Assembly (NCBI GenBank): GCA_030620095.1 | Contig: JAUTXW010005194.1 | Coordinates: 418,501 to 482,500, forward strand | Reading direction: 5' to 3' | From: Kuschelorhynchus macadamiae | Lineage: Eukaryota; Arthropoda; Insecta; Coleoptera; Curculionidae | DNA: 64,000 nucleotides | Shown here: one piece after another, positions 33,710-43,257 of the stretch | Position numbering within the stretch: position 1 is the first letter of the stretch | Layout of the letters: each line of letters begins with the position of its first letter | Made by a program: the position numbers and the translations under genes | The notes under the pieces: model-generated | What the model was told of the DNA's origin: nothing | What the model saw: only the letters and a program-made list of their open reading frames with translations | Databases searched by the model: none

Positions 33710-34013
33710 TGGAATATCAATTCTTTTTTATTCAAATCCCAAACAGTTTTTTAAACCTACTATAAGAATTTCGGGAAATGTGTTGGATGAATAGAAAAAC
33801 TCTCAGAGATGCAAATTTTGCTTCCTGGTGAAAAAATGTTAGCCAAAAAAACTTAATCTTTAGCTTTAAAAAGAATAATAAAAACTGTACATTAAGAGAA
33901 TTTGCCACGTTAATAGGTAAAGATGTAGATGCATGTACAGCTGGTACGTATGGTTTTGTACCAGGGGCGTGCGGTGAAATTTTAAGAAAGGGAAGCAATT
34001 TTTAGAAACTTAC

Positions 34014-34701
34014 CTATTTGTAATGTAATTCGATTCTTCGATCATTTTTTGCAAATTCCTCAATGACGTCATCATACAAACGTCGATGTTCTGACGTATT
34101 TTGGAGAAATTTATTTTCAATGGACAACAGCAATGTATGCGAAAGTCTCTTCTGCTTGGTTGAATTTCTGACAAAATTTTTTATACGTTTAAGTGTTGAA
34201 AAATTGCGTTCTACTAATGAATTTGTGGCAGGTATTGTCAATACTAATTCACACAATTTCAACACTTCGGTGTAGGCATCTTCCAGCTCCTTGTCATTTA
34301 AAAATTGCATTAGTTTCTTAGCGTTATTTTTTGCGCTAATGTCATCAGTTTCGTAAATCACTTTTAGTTCAGATTGCAGTAACACTCGGTTGAAGAACTG
34401 GCCATAATGAAGAAGAGATTTAAACGCATCTTCTGGAAAAGTTTTTCCTTTAAATGCATCAAAATTGCCGAGCTCGAGGAATTTAAAATCATCTAAACTG
34501 TTAAATCTGTAGTTTATTTGTTGCTGAATTTGATCGATTATTTCATAAAAGAGGCGTCTGTATGATGTTTGAACATCTCCCACCTTGTCTGTTCGAAGAC
34601 GTTTGGCTTGTGGCTCTACATTTAACGTCATCGTTTTCTCCCAAAATAGGTCAAAGTCATCTCTTTTTTGGCTTAACATGGACTTAAAATCATCCACTTT
34701 T
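34014..34701 (-). pseudogene. hAT-C transposase, C-terminal part with dimerisation domain
   Basis: It continues from 46632 across hAT-B, in an open frame of 227 codons. It includes RRLFYEIIDQIQQQINYRFN and the hAT dimerisation motif LVERNFSTLKRIKNFVRN near the end, then a stop at 34014-34016. The Glu of LVERNF is the expected third catalytic residue. Confidence 0.82.
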
Positions 34702-34948
34702 CAGTGGCGGATTTAGGGGGGGGGGGAAGGGGGTTTCGCCCCCCCCTGACCCTCATATCAACTTAATAATATTACTTTTCAAGACGATACGAAAATTAAA
34801 CAATCGGTAAAAAACCGTAAATATGTCACCAATAAGAAAATTGAGACCAGTTTACTGACGCCGTCTCACAATATCCAAACCTGAATTATAAGTTGCCTAT
34901 GTGTCGCAACCGTTGTCTTTTTATAGAAGCTGCCGCTGCGATAAAGCG

Positions 34949-37832
34949 CACAGTGCTTCGAGTAGTAGAGATTATTGGACAAAAATAATACCACTTACCT
35001 CTGGCGGTCATAATACAATTTCTGACAAAATTGTTATTTTTTTACTTAGGCGAAAACATTTTGCACATAATTTTCTAAGTTAATCACATACAAGGTGTCC
35101 AGAAAAACTTACAACTAAGATTTGTAACATTGACATAGAGAGTCAAAAAGTAAAATTTGCGTTTATAAGCCATTGTAACTTGTTTTTATTATAAAACACA
35201 AAATTAAAATTTAACAAACACTATTTAAACTACACTAACACTTAATTACTAAAATTTTTAAACATAAAATAAATAACAAACGTTAATCTCAGAGCTAATT
35301 ATTAGTCCGAATCGCTTTCATTGCTTAATATTTCAGAAACATTGAATTCCAAATTTAAATCTTCTGAAACAACTAAATCATTTTTTTTTAGATATTTATT
35401 AATTTCATTGTTGTATTTGCTAGTTTTCTGTTTCATAACTCTTTGGTTTATTGATAGTAAGGGCTCTGATGTCAGCAATAATATGTTCATCAAATCTTTG
35501 TTACAATTAGTTCGTGATGATTTGCGGGTGTGAGATAATCGGTTTTTCCTAACTTCCTTGTGCCTTGCTTCTAAGGCGTCTTCTGACAGTTGTCCAATAG
35601 GTAAGTCGAAAGCACTTATTATCTCACACCCATGAATCAAGACTTTGTGGACAGTTGCAGGCATATAATACCAACTGTAAGAATTTATATACAAATTACG
35701 AGTTTCCTGTAACAAACTCCGAAACTTTTCTAATTCAACATGGTACCCGCTAGCCAATATCCTAAGTATCAACGAAAACTTAACAATAAGTTCCTTGTCG
35801 ATACTTGTTATCTCCGAGCTGAGATCGGGATTAAAAAAAAACGCCTTGCGGTGTTTCCATCATTTGTGGAGCCATATCCCGGTTTTGGCTTATCCACAAT
35901 CAGTCCCATCTTCGATTTAAATTCTGACTGGATACGTTTTTTATTATTTTCTACTATTTTTTTATTTTCATTTCCTTCAACCCGCCATACTTTTATTGGG
36001 AGTCTATACGCAATATGCAAAAGGCACTCAAAAAGAGGTATCCAGCAGTGAAGTGTGGATAAGCCAAAACGAAAGTTTTCCCTATTTACAGACTGATTGA
36101 CAACGTTTTCGTGGTTCATTTGCTTTGGGGTGGCTCCACAAAAGATGCACTTGGATGCTGAGTTGGTGCCGGAAAGAATATTAGCTACACTACCGTCCAT
36201 CTTAGTGAAAATTAATTCGAAAGTTATATTATAAGTTTGATTGTGCATATTTATTGTCGATACTTTCAGCAAATTGATATTTTTTATCATTTTTTGCTCT
36301 TCCAATCGCACTAACTCAGCATTTTCCTTAGCAAAAATAAACTTTATTGGTCGACAAAACAAGGTCGAGGAACTTGTCATATTTACCCATACATCCTCAT
36401 TTGTGCAAGTATTAATCAATTTTAATGGCACTAGTGCAATTAGAAAGATATATTCATCCGTATGTTGGTCATTACTGAACTTCTGCTTATATGTGCTATG
36501 CCCACTACTGCCATCAAAGCCCCACTTACAAATTAATTTTAATTCTTTCCCACTCGATACGCTTGAAACATTTAGAATACTTTCTGCGGTTTTATCTAGA
36601 AGATCTTGTAAATTTACTTCAGAACTGACTTCATCAGTATTAATTTGAGACGGCAAAAGTGCTTTTTTTTGCAATGTTTAAAGCGTACAAACTTGGAAAG
36701 CAATCCTTGTGCAAAGCATTAACTACTGACCTTAAAGCTAAGTATTTTCTTTCGGATAAGTCTAGGTCCAAGCACAGGACTAAAGCCTGATGTGGTGTCA
36801 AAACCTTATCTAAGGAATCTTGATTATTAGAGCTACCAGTCAAATTAGCAGCAAAGTTAAGCTCAGCTTGAGATCTGCTTTGTATTAAATCTAAGACGCG
36901 TCTTTTTTTTGTTTTTGTAGAAGCTTCCTCAAAAGGGATGGTGGGTCTTCCTCGAGATTGCCTTGATCGTGGTTGCAACGCCAACGGTTGTAATGGTTGC
37001 ACTTGAGGTCTTTTAAAAGCCACAAAATCTTTTGATGTGGCTACCGGTTTGCTTAGCCAACTTTTGTTGCGCTTTATAAATCTTTCTCGAGTTCTAGAGC
37101 TTTCCTGCCACAGTTTAGTCATTTTCATGCAAAAAATTCTACCCATCTTTGAAATTCGTGCCGATAATTCTTCCGAACAATCTGTTAAATGAAGTATTTC
37201 ACATATTTTGTTAAATGTGTTTTGCTGGAGATGACTATGTGAACTAGTTATCCAAACATCTACCAGATCAGCGTTTTTGATATAAATACACTCTGAAATA
37301 AAATATCTGAAATTACCTGTGGTGGCAGGTAGGGGCAGAATATCGATACAAAATCTGAAACCTTATATTTTCTCCTACTTAACTAAAACAGTATCAGAAA
37401 GAGATATTTAGAGATATTTTGTAAACCTTTACCAAAGTTTTCAAATATAGTTGTGTTAACAACTAATCTGTTATTGCTAATTGAAATATCAGGTAAAATC
37501 GTACATTTGAACTCAACAATTAAATATATAGTTAAAATTGAATAAACCTACCTAGAGCTTGACAATCCATAGCGATTTTCTTTTTAGAGTGAACAGTTTC
37601 AACAATAACTCGTTAATGAAAACTCCGTTCTGAACGCAAGCAAATTATTGTTAAACTGACAGCTAGGCGTTGATCGAAATTCATTTGTCTCTACAGTTCT
37701 AATCAAGGATGACCTGATTTAAATAAACTTTGTAATGCGTGTTTTGGATACTTATACTTATATTGATGTTATAAAAATATAAATAATTATTACTTTGTTT
37801 TGTGATTATTGTCCATTGCTCAAAGCACTGTG
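34949..37832 (-). mobile_element. Transib element T3
   Basis: The left end reads CACAGTGCTTCGAG, and the right end inverted reads CACAGTGCTTTGAG. The flanking 5-mers are AAGCG (34944-34948) and CAGCG (37833-37837), matching at four of five bases. It is 2884 bp long and inserted near the left end of hAT-B. Confidence 0.85.
35302..37570 (-). pseudogene. Transib T3 transposase, RAG1-core-like (two frameshifts)
   Basis: Exon 1 runs 37570-37552 (MDCQAL plus one base, donor GTAGGT). Exon 2 starts at 37292 after atttcag and joins in phase (ECIYIKNADLV). Frames 37146-36640, 36674-35808 and 35772-35302 follow, separated by shifts at 9-base A/T runs near 36663 and 35833. Catalytic candidates are the Asp of CKWGFDGSSG, the Asp of FTKMDGSV and the Glu of DALEARHK. 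Zinc ligands are CIFC and HKVLIH. The C terminus is acidic (SNESDSD). Both shifts fall in homopolymers, so the gene could be less broken than it looks. Confidence 0.85.
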
Positions 37833-38371
37833 CAGCGCCGTGTCAGGTAACGGATAAAATCTAGAATCACTTGTGTATGAGAGTATGAGTAGAAACGCGT
37901 ATACGAAACGCATGTAGCAAGTGATGCAACTCTCTGCTATTGTATATGTTTAGTTTTTCTTGATGATTAGTGATTTGGGAATGTGATAATTAATACCTAA
38001 TTGGTTAGTTTTGACTTTTTAATATATTATTGGTGAATGTTAGCTTATAAAATTGGTGGCTGGTGCTATTTTAGTCTAATAATAGTAATAATTATTAGCG
38101 ATGAGTTTTAAAAGCAAGGAAGGAAAACGTAAATCAGGCCCGTTAGATAATTTTGTAAAACGTGTGAAAGTGAAACCGAATTCTTATGGTGATGGTGGTG
38201 GTGGTACTGAGGTAGGTAGTAGATATGCTAGTATGCGAATTATTATTTCGGTTAGGGATAAAGGGATCGTAGATACCGAGTTGCGGTTACCCTAATGATA
38301 TTCAAAGAGTCTTGAATATTTTTACTTTTACCTGCCCTTAGTCCGAGTTGCGGTAATTGACCCATGAGTGT

Positions 38372-38431
38372 TAGTCTGTTAGTTTGGGTTTGTTTTGGTT
38401 AGTTTGGGTTCGTTTGGGCTAGTTTGGGTTG
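38372..38431 (+). repeat. Tandem TAGTTTGGGTT-like repeat
   Basis: Four imperfect copies of TAGTTTGGGTT lie in a row with interspersed GTTTGGG units. The G-runs could form a quadruplex; no gene overlaps. Confidence 0.7.
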
Positions 38432-39748
38432 TAAATTAAACATTTCCCCAGGAAAATTTTTATTTTCCACCGTGGGACACCCTGATGTATGTATAAGGAA
38501 AATTGATGCAGACCCATTTGTTGAATATAAGATAATTTGTAAGTCTACCTGCTTCCAACATACCGCAACTCGGCCATAGATTTAGGTCTGATAACCGTCC
38601 GTACCGCAATTCGGATCTTTTTAATGACTTGCACTGACCGCATGGGCGCCGCCAGGAACGGGCAAGGGGGGGCGATTGCCCCCCCCTGGATTATGCCTGA
38701 ACTAAAAAAATTTCAATAAACGATATTAATATTATCATTTTTAGGAAAAAATAGGTGAATACAATATTTATTATATTAAACCTAGGACTGGGTGGAATTT
38801 ACTTTTGCCCTTCCAGTGCATTCTTAGAAGCATGGTCGCGAGCACGGCCATTGCCGTATTGCCGTAAACAGCAGTTGCGCTGAAGGTTTTGTCGTTTTGT
38901 GTCTAGACCTCACTACTAGGACATAGTAACTAGGTATATATTATTATCGTCGAATCATCGTTCTTTTTATTTATTAGGCTGTACCTATTGCCCTAGAGTC
39001 TTCAACTAGTTTATTTAGTACCAGATTTTGTTAGGCAGTTAGGCACATAATAATAGGTACCTATACTACAAAAACAATTTATTTAGTGGCACAGGAAGAA
39101 TAGTAAGAATACTTATTACTTTTGTGAAATTTGGGAATCTTTGTAAGATTAAGGTAAGTCAAAAACTACCCGTGATCCCTGATCCCGTTAAACTCCGTGC
39201 ACTTTGCAATTTAATTTTACGCGCAGCTTGCAAAAATAATATTATGTTGCTTGCTGCTTTGATAACACCATTTTGAGTAATTATTATTATTTTTGTAGAA
39301 ACAGGGACCAATTCTACCCAAATATGTTTTGATACGTGTTTTGCTTTTGACCTACTCTCAATGCTCGCTTGAATTGCATAGGTACTGCTAATATTTTATC
39401 CTCAATTTTATCAAGGTCTGTCTAGGATCTTACTCCTCAACAGACTTTGCCTCAACTGTCAATGGCGTTGCCGCGTTGCGATGAATGCGATGGCGCTTCT
39501 GGCCCGCTCATTTTGAAGCGGACAGCGGACGTGAGTAAATTGGACAAAAAATTTTTTTGTTAATAATTTGACAAAAACTGTTGATGCATGATCGTATTGG
39601 TTTGATACTTGCACGGGTATGCAATATGCTCGAAGACAAAAGATCGGCGGAGAGACCTTGTTATAAATTGATTGCTTACTTAGGAATTTTTATTATTTTT
39701 TTATAGAAAACGCTTTCGCTTGTTGCGAAAAATTGGTGACACCTATAC

Positions 39749-40594
39749 CGGTGTCCCTGAAAAGTGGCTCAGGCTCAAGGGTGAGCCTGAGGTGATAACT
39801 TTTTTATTTTTTAAGATAAAAATCTTAAATTTGGTATGTAAGTATACGACATTAATTCGGATTGATTCACATATTCAGTTGTCATCTGTCACTTCCGGTT
39901 TAACCGGAAATGACGATAACTTTTGATTTTTAAATAGCAACACTGTTTTTTTTTTCGCGTTATTTGACAGAAAATATGTTTATAAATACAATGACACATC
40001 AAATGTCAATTTTTGACAGTTCCGCTTTAAATAAATTTAATTTTAAATTTTGAGTATAAAAGGTTAATTTTGATCCAAATGTCATGTTTGGGGTACCAAA
40101 ATATTCGGAAAAAAATGCTCTTTCCGAAAATCATAATGAGCCACCCTTGTTCCATTTGAGAAAAATGAGTTATGATCAAAAATATGATTTTGCAATCTTT
40201 AAACCCTTCAGAAAAGCAAACAAAAAACTTTTTTGGATAATATCTATTTTTCTAAGGTTTCTTGATTAAGAAATAGTAATTTTATCATAGTCATGGCACT
40301 CTAGATTAAAATTTAAAATTAAATTATTTTAAATTAAAAATTGTTAAAATTTGACATTTGAGGTATCATTGTATTCAGAATGCCATTTTCTATCGAATAA
40401 AACCAAAAAATACCGCGGTTCCTATTTAAAAATCAAAAGTTATAGTCATTTCCGGTCGAACCGGAAGTGACAAAAAACAACTGAATACGCAAATTAATCC
40501 GAATTGATGTCATATACTTACATACCAAATTTAAAAATTTTATCATTAAAAATAAAAAAGTTATAAGGGTGAGCCACTATTGAGGGACACCCGG
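39749..40594. mobile_element. Foldback MITE with TA target, inside hAT-D
   Basis: Left arm CCGGTGTCCCTGAAAAGTGG and right arm, inverted, CCGGGTGTCCCTCAATAGTGG extend as inverted repeats for about 200 bp (both include CGAATTGAT/CGGATTGATTC and TTCCGGTT.AACCGGAA). TA flanks both ends (39747-39748 and 40595-40596). It has no coding capacity and is probably a non-autonomous Tc1/mariner relative. Confidence 0.85.
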
Positions 40595-40638
40595 TATACA
40601 ATGATTCCTGGTTTTTATAAAACTCGCTCTTTTCAGTC

Positions 40639-42882
40639 ATGGATATAAGGAAATTTTTGGTCAAAAATTCTCCTCAAGCTCAGCCAAGCACTTCAGCTGG
40701 GTCTTCATCAGTTCCAGGACCAAAGGTTGAATCTGATGTTGAAAATCAAAAAAACGATCTCGATCTCGGTATTTTTCTAGATTTAGAGAACATACCCACC
40801 GATGTAAGGTTCGAAGTTCTGAAAAATCCGTATAGGCCCAAAATGTCATATGATTTCAAAAACGATGTTAGTGAGAGTCAAAAACAAAAATCAAGATATT
40901 TCAAAATGGCTTGGTTGGATCAGTACGAGTGGCTGGTTTATTCCCCTAAGTTGAAAGGCGCTCTCTGCAAATATTGTGTGTTATTTAAACCAAACGTTAA
41001 AAGAGGGCTTCTAGGATCTTTTATAGTAAAAGAATTTAAAAATTATAAAGATATGCATGCCTGTGCCAAATCACACCAAAATTCCGAGTGGCATCGCAAT
41101 TCTTGTAGCAAAGCAAATTTTTTTACGAAAACTACGTCTGGACAAATGTCAACAGTATTCGAACAGGTCAATACTGCCGAGAAAAATGAAATTGAAGCAA
41201 ATAGAAAAAAATTAGCACCAATAATTTCGTCAATTTTATTTTGTGCTACACATGATATTTCTCTAAGGGGAAAAGAAGCATCTGGAGGAAATTTTCAAGA
41301 TTTATTGAAGTTTCGGTTAGAAAGTGGTGATAAAATATTAGAGGATCATTTGGGAAATTGTCACAAAAATGCTAGATATACATCACACGAAACACAAAAC
41401 GAACTAATAAACATCGCTGGAAATGTTTTACAGAAACGAATCGTTGACGAAATAAATAATAGTGCTGGGTTTTCTATTTTAGCTGATGAAACCGCAGATA
41501 TAGCGGGCATTGAACAACTTTCCCTCGGAGTACGATATTTGGATAAAAGTAACAATATAAAAGAAGACTTTCTTGGATTTGTTGCTTTGAAAAAAATGGA
41601 TGCTAAAACAATAGCAGAAACTATTATGTCGAATTGCACACAGTTTGGTTTGGATATGTCTAATTTGTTTGGCCTGGGATTCGATGGATGCTCTACCATG
41701 TCTGGGAAAGAAAACGGGGTGCAGAGATTGATTCGAAACAAATACCCTTCTGCGACGTATTTTCATTGCTCTTCACACAAGCTGAATTTGGTTATAAATG
41801 AACTAAATGCAGTTCAGCAAATTCAAAATGCCATTGGAGTGATTAAAGAAGTTATAAATTTTTTCAGAGAGAGCCCAAAAAGGCGCCAGTTAGTTGCTAG
41901 CATCCCTTTACTCTGTGAAACGAGATGGACTGCAAAATATAAGTCGCTTAGGCTATTTTCTGAAAGAATAGTCGACATTCATTCTGTTTTACTGAATATT
42001 ACGAACAGTTCAGAGGATTTTAATGTGCAAACCAGGAATAAAGCAAGTCAGCTGATAACTGCCATGTCATCTTCACATTTCATCGTATCACTAAAAATTA
42101 TAGCAAGATATTCAGCACAGTTGGAACCAATCGCCAATATATTGCAAGGCATTTCAATGAATTTGTTTGCCGTTAAGAATCATATTGATGGCTTGATAAA
42201 TTCGTTTCAAAAAGATCGTGAAAATTCAGAAACTAAGTTTTCTGTCCTATTTGCTGATGCTTCAAGCCTAGCACAGAAGCTCGGAGTTGATTTAAAAATG
42301 CCAAGAATTATAGGAAGACAAACGCAAAGGGCAAATACAGAAGAATATTACAGAATTTCTATTTTTGTTCCTTACCTAGATTCCATTTTGACATCTTTGA
42401 GGACCCGATTTTCGGATGATGCTAGTACTGCATTCTCGATATCTCTTTTACATCCCAGGAATATAAAGCAGAAAAAGTTACTGGAGAAAAACATGATTGT
42501 TGCGATTTGCAAAAAATATAGAGTTGAAAATTTGGAGGCCGAATATTCCACTTGGATTTCAATTTGGGAAGATAGAGAAGTTCCTGAAGACTTGGATTTC
42601 CTAGAAATAGTCGATAAAGAGTGTGTTTTTTTTCCGGCTATCAAAAAATGTATCGAATTGTTTCTTATAATGCCACCGACCACATGTACAATTGAACGTT
42701 CATTTAGTACCCTGAGAAGAGTAAAGACCTGGCTTAGGGCAACAATGACCGAAGCTAGACTATCGAACCTATGTATGCTTAGCGTACATAGGGAAAAAAT
42801 AGCAGAAAATAAAGAACAAATAATTAAAGATGTTATTGATGTCTTCGGTGCGGATCGTCGCAGGCTTAAGTTTCTTTTTTGA
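40639..42882 (+). CDS. hAT-D transposase, 747 aa, apparently intact
   Basis: This is a DUF4371-type hAT transposase, similar in layout to proteins often named 52 kDa repressor of the inhibitor of the protein kinase-like. A Ser/Gln-rich N terminus comes first, then a TTF-type zinc finger at about residues 86-155 (YEWLVYSPKLKGALCKYC; HACAKSHQNSEWH). The catalytic Asp candidate is D283 (LADETADIAG), followed by FDGCSTMSGKENGV, HCSSHKLNLVINEL and CETRWTAKYKSLR. The third acidic residue is about E686 (TIERSFSTLRRVKTWLRA) in the C-terminal dimerisation domain. The whole frame is open in a single exon from ATG 40639. With perfect target duplications it is a candidate for recent activity. Confidence 0.9.
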   Translation: MDIRKFLVKNSPQAQPSTSAGSSSVPGPKVESDVENQKNDLDLGIFLDLENIPTDVRFEVLKNPYRPKMSYDFKNDVSESQKQKSRYFKMAWLDQYEWLVYSPKLKGALCKYCVLFKPNVKRGLLGSFIVKEFKNYKDMHACAKSHQNSEWHRNSCSKANFFTKTTSGQMSTVFEQVNTAEKNEIEANRKKLAPIISSILFCATHDISLRGKEASGGNFQDLLKFRLESGDKILEDHLGNCHKNARYTSHETQNELINIAGNVLQKRIVDEINNSAGFSILADETADIAGIEQLSLGVRYLDKSNNIKEDFLGFVALKKMDAKTIAETIMSNCTQFGLDMSNLFGLGFDGCSTMSGKENGVQRLIRNKYPSATYFHCSSHKLNLVINELNAVQQIQNAIGVIKEVINFFRESPKRRQLVASIPLLCETRWTAKYKSLRLFSERIVDIHSVLLNITNSSEDFNVQTRNKASQLITAMSSSHFIVSLKIIARYSAQLEPIANILQGISMNLFAVKNHIDGLINSFQKDRENSETKFSVLFADASSLAQKLGVDLKMPRIIGRQTQRANTEEYYRISIFVPYLDSILTSLRTRFSDDASTAFSISLLHPRNIKQKKLLEKNMIVAICKKYRVENLEAEYSTWISIWEDREVPEDLDFLEIVDKECVFFPAIKKCIELFLIMPPTTCTIERSFSTLRRVKTWLRATMTEARLSNLCMLSVHREKIAENKEQIIKDVIDVFGADRRRLKFLF

Positions 42883-43232
42883 AATAGACTTTGAAAATTT
42901 GTGTTGAAATATTGAGAGTTCTGTGAAAATTATTTTTCAAAAGAGAAGCTTGAGCCTTGAGCGACTAGAATAAATTTGTATAAGATCGCGCTCAAAAAAA
43001 AATTCAGACAGCGAATTCGCTGGACTATTAGAATGTCAACTTGAAAATGTCACATGAAATTCAAAACCCCTCATAAATATTGACCATGACACATTTCATA
43101 GTCATGACATATTTCATATTCCCGCATAAATTGTCTGTCTGAGATTTTTTTGGGGGCAATAATACCTAGTTTTGTGTTTCACTTTTTTGTTATACTTTAT
43201 TTAAATCAGAACATACTCTTGTCCCACGAAAG

Positions 43233-43257
43233 ATGACCATCACGTGACGATGGTCAT
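43233..43257. repeat. Short hairpin in the hAT-D 3' region
   Basis: ATGACCATC and GATGGTCAT pair around a 7-base loop that includes CACGTG. It might act in 3' end formation or protein binding; the function is unknown. Confidence 0.5.

Noticed and set aside
38101..38295. The 64-codon frame as an independent small gene
   Set aside because: The first 37 codons are exon 1 of the hAT-B transposase with a GTAGGT donor; the rest is intron.
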